A stretch of 64,000 nt of DNA from Cocos nucifera (GCA_006176705.1 QRFJ01000084.1:496001-560000); one strand, 5' to 3'. Positions 23,797 to 36,078 are shown, numbered from the stretch's first letter. Notes: generated by a model not told the origin, from the sequence alone. Numbers and translations: made by a program.

Positions 23797-26064
23797 TGTT
23801 AGATATATGTGCCCTAGAAGCCAGAATTGGCTGACACTTGTAATACACTTCTAGGGGCAAAATTATAATTTTGACTAAAATCAATAAAATGGGTTATTTT
23901 CTATCACATATGTGTATTTAGTGTCTGTGATACATCCTTTGAGTTAATGGTAATGATAATTCATATTTTCAAGAGTTGAAAATTTAAGACATGAATAATC
24001 ATTATTAACTCATAAAATTGCTCCCGACCATAGGATCATCACGAGGATGGTGATTGATCCGGAAGGTTGGTGTACAATCGCTTCTCTTTAGTAGATGAGT
24101 CTTGAGTCTACGGTGTGGAGACACCGGAGCGAGAGTACAGGTACTCGTTAGAGAACGAGGGCACTGAGCGTGACCACCTCGAGTAGTCATTAGGGAAGTC
24201 TACCTTCTCGTCAATGACTGACTCGATGCTGCAGTAGTGTGTCTGGTTCTTTGACCTGAGGTGCATCGGCAGTTCACCTTGAGGGTGTTATAGTTTGACT
24301 ACACCATTACTCGGTCTCCTAGCCATATGGAACCCTGAGGTGTATGTTGGCTATAGCATGTTCATTGTAGGAACTGGATTGCATCAAGATGGAATCTATC
24401 TACCTCGGTGGTAGAGGAGCAGCCCTATGATGATCATGAGAATCAAGTCCAGAAGCCCATGGCCATGGCAGAGTGAAATAATAGAAAGAGTTTCTATTTA
24501 GATTTTCACATTGGACTTGAATCGAATGATTACATCATATGACAGAGACTAGGGTTTGACGAGTTCACCTTAACCCTAATCTGATCGGGGCTCAAGATAG
24601 AAGAACTTAATCACACAGGTAGCTGCACCAAGAGGTTCGCATTCAGCTCTGATGGGTTGCCACCATATACTGCTAGGTGTCACTGGTGGATTTTGGGAGC
24701 AATTAGAATGATTTAGATGATCGATCATTCTAGCTGTTCGAATCAGAAGAGTTCTGATCCATCGAAAGGAGTTTCGATGATGTCGATGATAGAGATCATG
24801 ACATATCCCATTACCATACAGAACTGAACCTAACTGGGTCACACAAACAAGGGTTTGAATCTGGTGATCATCAATTGAACTGATCTAGTTCAATTGATCT
24901 GAATGAGATTCAATTAGGTTCAAGGAAATCGTGCTAGCACTCGATTGAACCTAACGTTCTTCTTTTACTATCATAAATAAGTTGTCCTGACTGAGCCAAA
25001 GGAGTTTGTGCTCAATCAGAGGCCTTCATATGGTCTGACTGGAGGTTGTCCAAGTCAGAAAAGGTTGTCTTATTTTGTAAGACATTACCTGCCATTTTTG
25101 GTCACCTGCCATTTCTTGTTCTTTGACTTTGGTCAAAAGTCTACCTTTGACTTGTCCATTGACCATTGACACTTTGACTTTTGACCACATGTGTCATGCA
25201 CCTATTGGAGAGCTGGTGGGGGCCTGTCCCCCTGCCTAGAACCTGGCAAGGAGGGGGCGCATGTACCCAGATGGAACTCTAGGTTGCTTCATAGGAGTAA
25301 ACTTAGGTGGGCCTAAGACTTTACTTGGATTCCAATTAGAGTTCTTCACCCAAGGACTGTTTGAGAGGGGCTCTCATCTAAGGAGGAATCCAGGGGACTC
25401 TATTCCCACCAATCAGATTTAGATCTGATTTCACAAAGGTTGTGATTGGTTGGGAAGAAGAGGACTGCATGGATCAGCAGTAGTCTATAATAAATAAGAC
25501 CCTGTCTGCGCCTAGGTTTCAAAGAGTTCTCCCCTTGCCCATGCCACATAGCCCTCTCCCCTCTCCTCCACACCTACCTCTAATCTTCTCTCTCCTCTCC
25601 ACACCCAAAAGGCCTTGGGCTCAAGTTTTGGTGTGATCCAAGCAAGAGAAAGGCGACAAGAAAGGAAGAAGGTAGCACTGCTGCAAGAGACGACATCGAA
25701 TCTTCAAAAAATATTTTGAAGATCTTCAAGATTAGATCCAGATCTGATCTTAGGAGGAAAGATTAAAAAAAAGAAGATCTTCAGATCCTACCCGAGTGGA
25801 TACCGATAGAGGCCAGACGTTTGCGTGGCTGCATCCAGAACCTCAGAAAATCAGCAGGATCATCATAGGATAATAAAATTACTCAAGAACAAGGTATAAA
25901 TTTAATTTAATTTAATTTATTTTATTTTATTTTATTAGATTCATCAAATTAGATCTAAAAAGTATCAAATTTACTTTAGATCTAAGAAAAAAAATTTTGA
26001 AATATTTTTCTTGGTCAAATCAAATCTAAACGAACCTAATCCAGGAAACAAGATTTTTTCTTCA
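23797..26064 (+). repeat. 3' LTR of the Angela-type complex (chimaeric type 2 / type 1)
   Basis: Starts TGTTAGATATATGTGCCC after the polypurine tract and ends TTTTTTCTTCA, followed by TGCAC (26065-26069), which matches the duplication before 9491. The first 1.46 kb follows the type 2 LTR (11259). From 25549 the sequence is type 1, continuing the LTR that stops at 11258. Between the two it alternates repeatedly (separate entry). No promoter or polyadenylation site is assigned. Confidence 0.85.
25255..25548 (+). repeat. Interleaved mosaic of two LTR types
   Basis: The sequence switches between type 1 (compare 10980-11258) and type 2 (compare 13430-13690) at least seven times in under 300 bp. 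Type 1-like pieces are CTCTAGGTTGCTTCAT, TTGAGAGGGGCTCTCATCT and CTAGGTTTCAAAGAG. Type 2-like pieces are GGATTCCAATTAGAGTTCT, ATTCCCACCAATCAG and AGTCTATAATAAATAAG. Either gene conversion in many short tracts or an assembler consensus blended from two LTR copies. Confidence 0.7.
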
Positions 26065-26069
26065 TGCAC
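26065..26069. repeat. Target-site duplication TGCAC, right copy
   Basis: Matches 9486-9490 and marks the right end of the Angela-type insertion into the minus-strand Copia. Confidence 0.75.
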
Positions 26070-27229
26070 AACCTTCAAAACTCCATCATTAACTCCCTAT
26101 CTATAGTTGCTTGAATCTAGTCTACTTTGTAAAATCAGATTACTCCTAAAACTAGGTATGTATCAGACCTCATCCAACTCCCTCAATGCTCCATCATGTG
26201 TCACAAGTTGACTGTCTCAATGTACTTGATCGCATAGCTCGATCTATTCAGTAAATGAACAGTGCCCTCACTACTCTCTAGAGAGTCAAATAGCTTCTCT
26301 ACATGATAAATATGATATGAGCAAATAGAATCTATAATCTACTAAAGAAAAGGAGTAGATACTTTATTAGAGACCATAAATACATCATTAGACCCATCAG
26401 TGTCACTACCATTGACCACCATCATAAAATCCTTCATTCGATCTTTAAGCTATGGGCAATCTCTGACTCGATGCCCCAATTCACCACACCAGTAGCATCT
26501 AATCTTACTCGAGTCCCTCAACTTGGACTTGAACCATCCACCTTGCGATCTTTTATCACTTCGTCCTCTGCCACCACCACCTCCAGTCATCGTTAAAGTT
26601 GAGTCACCATCTGAACTTAAGGCTTGATTCTCTTGCTTGAGAATCTCATTCTGAAAAAATATAGAAGTGACCTCATCCATCTTGATAGTGCTCTTTCCGA
26701 TAAGAAGAGCAGTCACCAAAGTCTCAAATGAAGGATGAAGCGATGAAAATAGAACCAATGCCTTAGTCTTCTTCTTAACCTTCTCACCAACATTGAGAAG
26801 ATCAATGAGGATGTTCTAGAAGTTGCTAAGATGTTTCTACATGCTCTATCACTTATTCATCTACAGCTGGTAGAACTACTTTCAGAGAAACAAAGCATTG
26901 GTGAAAGTCTTCATCATGTACATTTCTTTTAGGTTTGACCATATCACCATCGAGGAAGTCTCACTAAGCACATAGATCACCACATCAATTATCAAGTACA
27001 AATGGACCATGCTCACCGCTTACATTTAAAGTCACTTTCAATCCTTCTCTATGGTAGTCAGCTTTTCCTCGTACAAGAGAATATCAATTAACCCTTATTG
27101 GATGAGAATATCCTTTATCCCCACTTGCTATAGGAAGAAATTGCTCTTTTTATCAAACTGATTGATCTCTATCTTGATTGAGTTTATCTACTTTATCTTC
27201 TTCAATCTTGATCAATACTACCATAATTT
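26070..27229 (-). pseudogene. Copia gag-protease-GAGpre relic (proximal part)
   Basis: On the minus strand: gag N-terminus near 27200 (a stop-broken W..RM.D.L.Q style frame), a central gag region, then an open stretch at 26758-26450 with VLFSSLHPSFETLVTALL, a Gly/Arg/Ser-rich linker and a zinc knuckle CYWCGELGHRVRDC (C-X2-C-X4-H-X4-C intact). Downstream is a protease-like IIDSICSYHI segment near 26290 and the first half of GAG-pre-integrase, cut at 26070 by the Angela-type insertion. Many stops. In this family the protease is followed only by GAG-pre-integrase, so it is non-autonomous. Confidence 0.8.
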
Positions 27230-27252
27230 GGACAAACCTATGCTTGATACTA
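27230..27252 (-). other. Primer-binding site of the minus-strand Copia, decayed
   Basis: On the minus strand TAGTATCAAGCATAGG follows the LTR end CTCTAACA. It resembles TGGTATCAGAGC-type sites with several changes. Confidence 0.5.
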
Positions 27253-27254
27253 CT

Positions 27255-28043
27255 TGTTAGAGAATCCCTCACTATTCAGGCTCAATGGATCGTCGCTCAA
27301 GATCGTAATCCTAATGATGATATATATTAATACCATAAGAGGAAGGATGAAGAGAGATGTATAAAAATATAATCAAATAATATGGATCAGGTCAAGGCTT
27401 ACCTTCATGAGGTATGCAACTTACTATAAAAGAAATCCATAAATACAAAAGGAGATCACGCCCTCTCAACTCTCATGCATCAATCAATCAATAAGAAGAT
27501 CACATCCCTCATAAAAGCTCTCAAAATTCTTAAAGAGACACTCCAACTGCCATAAACTCCACCGCCACATCGTAGGGTTCATCACAAGCTTTTTATAGAG
27601 CCCAAGAACACCTAAAATAGATAAAAAAAATCATCAACATATGTTCATTTGAACCAGAACAACTCTCAGCCATCTAATCGCCGTTCTGATGCATAGATTA
27701 CTATTGATCACCTTCTTCTTCCACCGGTCCACGCATCAGATTAGCATCTCCACCAGCAACCCTAGTGCCCCTCCATCACCAGCCATCCAATCGTGCTGGT
27801 CAAGTGGTCCAGAAATCTCCCAAAATGGTGCAAATCTAGTGCCAGTTCAGGGGCACTGAAACTAGTATAGCAGCCTGTTCAGCCCTAATTTGAGCTAGTT
27901 CAACCCAGTTCACTACTAATTCTTCACCAGTTCACCTCCAGTTCGAGCCCAATTAAACTCAATCTTGTGATTTCTCCATCAATCATTGACTCTTGGGCTT
28001 CAATCAACCAACTAAGGTTGAATTCGAGGCATCAAACCCAACA
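27255..28043 (-). repeat. 5' LTR of the minus-strand Copia
   Basis: On the minus strand it starts TGTTGGGTTTGATGCC and ends GGATTCTCTAACA, with intact TG...CA ends. It pairs with 4295-5071. The flanking base run at 28044-28048 is GATAG. Confidence 0.85.
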
Positions 28044-28048
28044 GATAG
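28044..28048. repeat. Target-site duplication GATAG, right copy
   Basis: Pairs with 4290-4294 across the whole 23.7-kb nested block. Confidence 0.75.
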
Positions 28049-28210
28049 TGGGACTCGTGATGGCAATAGTTATGGTGGACAAAGGTTTCTTTCTTATCTC
28101 TATGGTGTCAGAGCTTCATTCTACCACTTGGTCATCCTTTCCATATGTTCCAAACCCCTAGTTCTCTTCAATCGATAGGCCAATTGTTTCCTCGAAGCCA
28201 TGGATGCATG
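28049..28210 (-). pseudogene. Retroelement protein relic, proximal part
   Basis: On the minus strand an ATG near 28179 opens a basic N-terminus (SRKQLAYRLKRTRG), then stops intervene. The frame leads across GATAG into 4289-3790. It lies downstream, in the same orientation, of the SIRE-type RT/RNase H at 29390-28656, which is where SIRE/Maximus elements carry an env-like ORF. That family assignment is a guess from position and style. Confidence 0.35.
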
Positions 28211-28655
28211 AATCAAGGGTTTTGGTAAGTAAATCAAAGAATAGAAGGCTTAGAAATAGCAATCAGAGTATTGAGAGGGAGTATTAGGGCAAATAGTAAA
28301 GTGGAAATAAGAGAGGAGGTCAAGATGGCTCAGGTTTAAAAATTGGGTTCCAACATAGAGATCGACTCAAACTTACTTCTCAAGTCGACCCCAGATAGGG
28401 GTTGACTCGAACTTAACTACAAGTCGACTTTAGCAAGCACGCTTTTTATGAGTTGACTCATAGTGACTATGAGTTGACTCGAGCCCTATCTCAAATTAAG
28501 AAATTGACTCTTTTTTATTAAGAGTCGACTCCTAATACTTAGAGATGACTCAAAGGAAGGGATTGGAAGAGGCTATTCAATGAAAATAAAATCAAATGTA
28601 GGATAAACTAAGGCAAATTAAGGAATTTAAAGTGAGGTTTTCTAATTAAAAGGAT
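28211..28655. repeat. Non-coding retroelement spacer with GAGTCGACTC-type cluster
   Basis: No gene. Positions 28340-28560 hold repeated GTTGACTC, AGTCGACT and GAGTTGACTC variants, many of them short palindromes. At its upper end, on the minus strand, a purine-rich GGAGAGTGAGGAG run is followed by TGTGTCATCC, a possible polypurine tract and LTR start. Confidence 0.5.
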
Positions 28656-29390
28656 GACACACTCCTCACTCTCCTCTTATCATGCTAAACTTATCTTCAC
28701 TTAGGGGTTTGATGAATATATCTACTAATTGTCTCTCGGCACAAAACAGGCTCAAGCAATACATCATTATTTTGAATATGATCTTTTATGAAATGATGTC
28801 TTATCTTAATATACTTGATTCTTGAGTGTTAAATTATATTTTTAGTTAATTTGATTATACTTATATTATCATATTTTATTAAAATCTTATTAAGTTTGAT
28901 GCTATAATCCTCAAGTTGTTATTTAATCCATAAGATTTGAATACAATAATTTTTTGCTGTAATATATTTGACCTCAGTCGTAGATAGTGCTACCTAATTT
29001 TATTTCTTACTAAACTATGAGATTAAGTTAACTTAAAGAAATTAGCAAATTTTATTAGTATTTTTTCTATCAATTTTATATCTAGCAAAATCAGCATCAA
29101 AATAGCCTATTAAATCAATTAAAGATTATCCAGAGTACCATAAACGTACACTTTGAGTTCCAATTAAGTATCTAAGGATTCTTTTAATGGTAACTAGATG
29201 TAATTCCTTAGGATTAGCTTGAAATCTAGCACATATATATATTGAATATTATATTTAGCCTACTAGCAGTAAGATAAAGTAAGGATCCAATAATATCTCT
29301 ATGAAGCCTTAGATCGATACTCTTACTATGCTCATCGTTGTTAAGATTACATAAGGGACTCATCGGGGTGCCAATTGCCTTAGCATTCTT
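28656..29390 (-). pseudogene. SIRE/Maximus-type Copia RT C-terminus and RNase H relic
   Basis: Minus-strand residues AIGTPMSPLCNLNND and IIGSLLYLTASRLNIIF (about 29370-29230) match the C-terminal part of SIRE-group Copia reverse transcriptase. Near 28735-28690 the RNase H terminus ERQLVDIFIKPLSEDKF is readable. The middle is broken by stops. The upstream part of pol is absent because a plus-strand LTR begins at 29390. Confidence 0.75.
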
Positions 29391-30778
29391 ATTGACCCAA
29401 ATGACTAATTTTGATAATAACAAAATATTGAATTCAAATGATATAAATTAGGTGTTTCAAGGATGGATGTAGGGTTTCTTAGATGCTCATAATGAAAAAA
29501 TTATCCATAAAAGAAATTCTCTCAAAGATGTCAAGCCAAAGAACTTTAAAGAACAAATTTTCATGAGTTTGGCTAACAGGAGTCAACTCCAAAGAATGAA
29601 GAGTCAACTCTAACATGTTAGAATAGAGTGGCACATGCTCAAATAGATTCCTGTGAAGCAAGAGTCGACTCTCTTAGGTGGATAGAAGACTACATTTTCA
29701 AAACTCTAGCTTGAGCCGACTCATACAGAAGATGAGCTGATTCTCTCAGAAAGATAAAATACATAATTTTTCAGACTCAAGGGTGAGTCAACTCCTGAAA
29801 AGGATGAGTCAACTTATAGACAGCTTAAGTCAACTCCTGAGGAACTAAAGTCAACTCCTAATATGGGGACAGCTCTAACTGCTAGTTTTTCAATTCCTCT
29901 CCAGTGACTAGTTTTTGGCTCTAATGGCTAGTCTAGCTCTTCCAACAATTAAAACTCATTCTCCAACCATATCCAAACTTGCAAAAAGCTAAAAAATCAT
30001 TAAGAAAGGTAGAGAAGAGGATTAAAAGAGAAATACATCATTTATTAGAGTGATTATTGAATATCTTTGAAAAAGAAAAAAAGAGAGGAATTTCGTGCAA
30101 AGTTTTTAGTAAGCTTTCAGGCGTAATACACACCATCATCTACTACATCCTCTCAAGCTTCAAAAGAAAAGAAGTCAAGCTTCAAAAGAGTCATCTTTAG
30201 CATTTTGTCCGTGCTTAAAAGAGTTGTTCTATTTCTATTTTTATTTATACTTAAAATTCTTATCCATTGTATTTTGGGTTTCTTTATAAATTTCTTTGAG
30301 GGAAAGAAACTTAGGTTAGGACCATTTAAGCCCAGAATTAGACTTTGTATGATTTTGGTTGTGAGCCAAGCAAACTAACTGGGTTGGATTGTTAACTCAA
30401 AATATAATTATGCAAGATTTTGATTGGTGATTATAAAAAATCAACTAGATTTGATTATGAGCCCTGATAACAATCATACTGTAATCAGGATGCTTATAGT
30501 AGAAATTTTCAAGTGAAACTTGGGGTGTGAATGTTGGTATAGGATTGTACCAAATTACTATAAATCTTTTATCTTTATGGTATGCTTTATTTTACTTACT
30601 TTTAATTCTTGCATTGCATCATTTTTTTAAGCTCCACTACTGTACATTTAATATACATCACTTGCACTAAAGTTAACTTATTCAAAGAACATAATTGTTC
30701 AAATTTAAATTTTCTAAATTTTTTTGAAAAATCTAATTTACCCCCTCCCCTATTGGGTTGCTATCTTTTTGAGAAATA
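29390..30778 (+). repeat. SIRE-type Copia 5' LTR
   Basis: Begins TTGACCCAAATGACTAATTT then TTTTGATAATAACAAAATATT, the style of SIRE-group LTR starts, and ends before a primer-binding-site-like TTGATATCAGAATAAG at 30780. It contains a GAGTCAACTC motif cluster (29570-29870). About 1.39 kb long. It is in the opposite orientation to the RT relic it interrupts. No 3' LTR is visible in the window. Confidence 0.6.
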
Positions 30779-30779
30779 A

Positions 30780-30800
30780 TTGATATCAGAATAAGTGCTC
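30780..30800 (+). other. Primer-binding site of SIRE-type element, decayed
   Basis: TTGATATCAGAATAAGTGC resembles the SIRE-group TTGGTATCAGAGC site with a few substitutions. Confidence 0.55.
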
Positions 30801-30870
30801 TTATATTTTTATTGATCTAGTAGTCTTGAACTAAAGATTGTAGCAACTCTGGTTGGTCCCTCATTTGCTA

Positions 30871-32230
30871 AAGGACAATCAACTTCTAGACCACCACTTT
30901 CTAATGGTATAAATTATATATTTTGAAAAGCACACATGAGAATTTTTATTTAAGCATTAGATTATGATATATGGAGAGTTATAACTAATGAACCTCACAT
31001 ATCCATAATTTTAATCAATGAAGTGCCCTCTCCCAAACCAAAAAAGAATTGGGATGAGTTTGATAAAAAGATAGCTCACCTAAATGCAAAAATCATAAAT
31101 ATTCTTTAGTATTCTTTAGATGTTAATGAATTTAATATAATATCTACTTGTATTTATGCAAAAAAAAATTAGGACATATTGAAAATTACTTATGAAGGAA
31201 CGAGCCAAGTTAAAGAGTCCAAAATTAATTTGCTTATTCATAAATATGAATTATTTAAAATGAAACAATATGAGTCAATTTTTGATATATTTTCTAAATT
31301 TATATATATTATAAATGTTTTAAATAATCTTGGCAAAACCTACACTAGCTAATAATGAGCTTATTTGCAAGATTCTTAGGTGCTTGGGAAGCTAAAATGA
31401 CAATCATTTAAGAAGTGAGAGATCTAAGCAAACTATCCATAGAAAAACTCATTGATTCACTCATGACACATGAGTTAAACATGCACCAAAATGAGGAAGA
31501 AGAAGAATCAAAGAAGAGGACTATTGTATTCAAATTAACTGCCAAATCCAATGAAAGTGATGAGTCAAAGGATAAGAATGAAGAGGAAGAAGGTATTACA
31601 AATCCTTGCTTTATGGCTCATAATGATGAGATAAATATTAAAAATTATTCTAAATTTACTTTTGAAGAATTACTTGAAGCCTTTCATGAGCTTATGGATG
31701 ATTTCAAAAGATAAGACTGAAAAATAAAAGCTTAAAAAGATCAAATCTATTTTTATCTAAAGAAAAGAATAAACTTTTGATAGAAAATGATAAACTTTTG
31801 AAAGAAAAAAAATCTTTGGTTAAAGAAAAAAAAAAATTAGATTTGAAAAATCTTTGGTATAAGAGAATGCTAAGTTAAGAAAAAAGATTGAAGTTTTGAA
31901 GTCTATGGTTGACAAATTTATATTTAGTACTCAAAGGCTTCAATTGATTTTGAACAATCAAAAGATTATTTTTGATAAGGCTGGAATTGATTTTAATCAT
32001 TTGAGAAAATAAAAAATTATCAAAAATATATTTGCTAGAGCTTTTCATGAAAATTATTTTATTATTTGCTTTAAATATAACAAAGTAGGCCATAAAATTT
32101 TTAAATATAATATCAGTAAAATTGGTCATACTTTTGTTAAACAAATTTAGATTTCAAAAGAAATCATATACACTAACTCCCATGGACCCAAGAAAGTTAG
32201 AAAATGATCATTTTGCAGGTATGCCAAACA
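30871..32230 (+). pseudogene. SIRE/Maximus-type Copia gag relic
   Basis: Readable in pieces across stops and frameshifts: PPLSNGINY near 30895, ALDYDIWRVITNEPH near 30955, QVKESKINLLIHKYELF near 31205, LIDSLMTHELNMHQNEEEE near 31440 (open 31415-31714), a Lys/Glu-rich coiled-coil-like stretch (31735-31910) and a decayed zinc knuckle near 32065 (FKYNKVGHKIFKYN, Cys residues lost). This order and wording are typical of SIRE-group gag. Truncated after about 32230; no pol follows. Confidence 0.75.
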
Positions 32231-35200
32231 TCCAATGCTTTAAAAGGAGTAATTTCTTAAAAAAATAAATGCTCAGGACTCAAAATGAATAGATGATAAT
32301 GTTTGATAAAAGCTAAATCTTTTGACATCATACCATCATTCGTTGTTAAATTTATTTTTCTTAGCTAATTAATTTTGATGCTTCATATGTATGCATGATA
32401 CTAGAATATATATTATGATGACCTTATTCTTTGCTTTAAAAGTATTGTTCATTACAAGCATATATTTTATCTTAAAATCTGCATGTTCTATTAATTGTTT
32501 ATATCATGTTATTTTGATTGATAATTATATAAGAAAGTTGAATCATGATAAGCTTGGTTGTATAAGAAATTATTTATCTGTAAATCTCATAAGCTATTAT
32601 TTTTTGCATATATAATTTTTTTTTAATCTATACCTTTTAACTTAATAAAGGTAAACATGCAGAAAAAAATAACTTTTTAAGAGTATACATGGAAATAGTA
32701 AATTTGCAAGGGCATGCATACAATTTCAGATATTTATAAATATGCATATATATAAAAAATAATTTATAAGGATATTTGGTGTACATGCAATTTTAGATAG
32801 TTGTAAGTGTATACATGCAAAAATACCTAATTATCTATTTAGTTTGCCCTTTGCTCTAACTAATTGATGCAAGTCATTTAATGTGCCCACAATGAGTATA
32901 CACTGAAGATAGGCTCAAATTCATGGTATTTAATTGAAGAAATCAATTAGGGAGTATGTGTGAGGTGGATGCCATAGACAGCACCAATGTTATGGTCAAA
33001 GACTCATGGCTCAGATGGATCTCCACTCCTGCATAGATGTGATATTGTCCACTTCGGCCTCTGGTCCATGGCATGAAGTTTTACAATTTTGTCATTTAAA
33101 AAGCACCTCATAGAAGAAAGAATGTCCTATTTTGTATAAGTCAGACTCCTCCTTAACTGACAAATAAAGCGGGACTAAAAATGCCATCTTCCCACAATAG
33201 TATCATTATTTAGTGCAACCTTATAAGAACAATATGAGGGTTGCCTTGGTACAGATGTTCATTTTTCTCTTAAGTTTTGAACAATTAGTGTTTGGTTGGT
33301 GATTCGAATACACAAACATTCATGGCCCTAAAATGAAGAACTTTTGGTATGACTTCTTTTAAGGAACTTCTAATATGTCTAATGTTCTAAAAATTAAAAG
33401 AAAATCATTACAAAATTATATATGTAGTTTTCAACCACATTTGACCCAAAACCTAAAATTTTATCATGATACATCATTTGTAATTGCGAAAGGTCCTTTC
33501 TAAGAGTTGATCATCACTAAAATCCAATAGTTTTTCCAAGTTATGCCTCTCTTAAAATTGGAAGCAAATCAATACTAAATTACAATTACAACTTCTGAGC
33601 ACTTTTTGACCCAAAAATAGTTGCAATTTCACCGAGAATTGTGAGATATCAGTCATAGATCTCCAAGGACTTTCTTCAATAAATCTAATATGATCTAAAT
33701 TCAATTACTTTTGCAAAAAAATTCAAACCAAAAGAGTACTAGTTAAATGTAAAGTACAGTGCACTTCAACAATTCAATCTACCATATCTTAGAGTTACAA
33801 TATTAAAATAAATTTTAATGTGATGATGATATAACTATTTAAATTGATCTTGTGCAATGCAAAAGTTATTTATTTCACTATTTTAAATAAAATTTAATAA
33901 TTAAAATATGAAAATTTGATGTATCAAGAAATAATTAACTATTGTTTTATTAATGTAAATTTCACTTGTTTATATCCGGTTCTCACCCTCTATTATTGCT
34001 TTTGTCCCCCTCTCCCAATGATTTCCAAAGGCTCAACTCTCTCTCTCTCAAAATTATATCCTACGCCAGCATGCATCACATGGCCATCCATACCAACAAT
34101 CACATATGCTTGTTACTGTACCAGCATGCTAAGTTGAGCGCTCGATGAATAGAGCAGATAGAAATGGGCAGTGATCATTTGAGGCATGCAGTATAGTATA
34201 ATTTCTTCGCTCCGTCTCAGATTTGATCATGACACCTAATGGGGTTCAGTTTGGCTGCTCCTGTGAAAACGTGGGTACTTCCATCTTTGTTGTGAGGCAA
34301 TCATGGCCTATGACATCAGATGCATATGTGAAGGAGAGAGAGGAGCGGCAATGACGGTAGGCTGAGGCTGGGGGACAGGACATCACGGGTAGATGAGAAT
34401 TGCTGCTACCGACCTCCCTAGCCTTACCTTCTTCTAAGATTGATTGTTTTCTGGAAAATGTCCATTCTCCTTCCCAGGATCAAATGCTTGCATATGCCAT
34501 CAAAGAATCATGGGATTGAAGGTACCAATTACTAAATTGACACAATTTTTTTTGTTGATATTGCAAAATCTAGAACCAAATTTTCATCAAAAAAAAAAAA
34601 AAATAGAACCACATTATTTATAGCTCTACCCCTAATATTCAAATTTCAATCTCGTGGATTTACTTTAAAAAATTAACTTTTTCAAATATATCTTTTTATC
34701 TAATTGATTTTTTAAAAATATCTCATCCAGCAATTTTGATTTCAATTCTGATTCTAATCATGAATCAAATATTTTAATACCGATTTTAATGCTGAATTCA
34801 GTCACGAACCAAACACACCTAGATATATAACAATTATGATTCATGTCTCCAATCCATTCCAATTCATATTTCAATCGCAAACCAAATGCACCATGAAGGG
34901 AGGTTACTCCATTTGATAGTCTAGCATCTACAGATCGTTTCTATAAATGAAAAACAATACCCAATAAACACTCACTGCAACACCACTGAACTATTTAGAA
35001 GGAAGAACATGCGTCACGATGTCACAAAAATTTTTCTTGCAAGATCTTATTTCTAAGGGGTGAAATAGGATTTCACAAAAACTTTTGGGGCACGTATTAC
35101 CCACAAACTAGATAAAAACAGTGTACCAAACAGGCAAACTATAGATGCCCCTCTTCAGCCACATTTTTCTATGCCTCCAATTATTTCTCAAACCTTTTTA

Positions 35201-36070
35201 ACCTGGACAAAACTATTCCCCAACAAAAGTCCACAGCAAATCCAAATCATGTTTTGTACTCCCATCACACGCTAGGAAGAGGGATGGCTGTTATGATGCA
35301 GCTGGCATGTGATAGCAGGCGCTTTGTTGTTCCACTTATGCTAGGGACAAAAACAAATGAGCTATTGGTGCTTCATGGTCATATGATTTGTCCTTGCTGT
35401 GCATGCCAATGTTACTTCTACAAACCGGTTTCCTCCCTTCCTCTCTCTCTCTCTCTCTCCATTGCCTAGGTGAACATAAAGGGTGAGAGCTGGGTTGATG
35501 ACACAAAAAAAATCATTGAATTTAATTCTCTTTGCAGTCTTTTTTTTATATGAACAAGAGAAAAAAAGAATATAGAAGAAAAATAAAATTGAAAATCTTT
35601 GATTATCCAATAGATATGAATTTAAAAATGTGTAGACCATAATCAGTAAAGTAGATTTAAAACTTATATTAGTCTTTGTTTGTCCATCATTTGATTTTTT
35701 TTTTCTTTGGTAGATAACTGTTAATTGATGCTTAGCCCTTAGTATTTATCCTTATTTACTGCCATTACAAGGGTTAGCATCAATAATCAATAATCAAGAT
35801 CTATCAAAGAAAAAATAAAAGTTCAAATGACAGACAAAAAACGACCAATATAAATTTTAAATTTACTTTGCTGATTATGATCTTCTCAATACCATCTATT
35901 TTTATGTCTACCTTATGTGTAAATTTAAGATCTCTAAAATATCTGAATTTTTTATTTCTAAATATTTCAAACTGTCGATCTAAATAATAGCATAAATTTT
36001 CAGTTCCGGTGAACACCCCTCATTTGTTCTGAAATGCTTGAATCTTTTATCAAAGATTGACCATTTAAAA
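32231..36070. other. Intergenic sequence with no supportable gene
   Basis: AT-rich sequence with only short chance frames. A CT-rich tract lies at 34040-34052 and a (CT)n run at about 35440-35460. Positions 34700-34890 contain recurring GATTTCAATTCTGATTC and 'AACCAAACGCACC'-like wording common to plant interspersed repeats. This is the distal 3' flank of the Ycf49-like gene. I see nothing else. Confidence 0.5.
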
Positions 36071-36076
36071 GTTAAC

Positions 36077-36078
<2 letters not shown>

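Larger units (their letters stand above)
4295..28043 (-). mobile_element. Non-autonomous Copia (gag-protease-GAGpre) split by two later insertions
   Basis: The element's 5' LTR is at 28043-27255 and its 3' LTR at 5071-4295 (both about 780-790 bp), flanked by GATAG. From 5' to 3' on the minus strand it has a primer-binding site, gag with zinc knuckle, a protease-like segment and part of the GAG-pre-integrase domain down to 26070. The frame resumes at 9485 and runs to about 9170; a polypurine tract follows at 5095-5072. The Angela-type complex (9491-26064, TGCAC) interrupts the pre-integrase segment and the CACTA-like element (from 5096) interrupts the 3' end. Without the insertions the internal region would be only about 1.5 kb, with no integrase or reverse transcriptase, so it depended on another Copia for movement. 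Confidence 0.75.
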
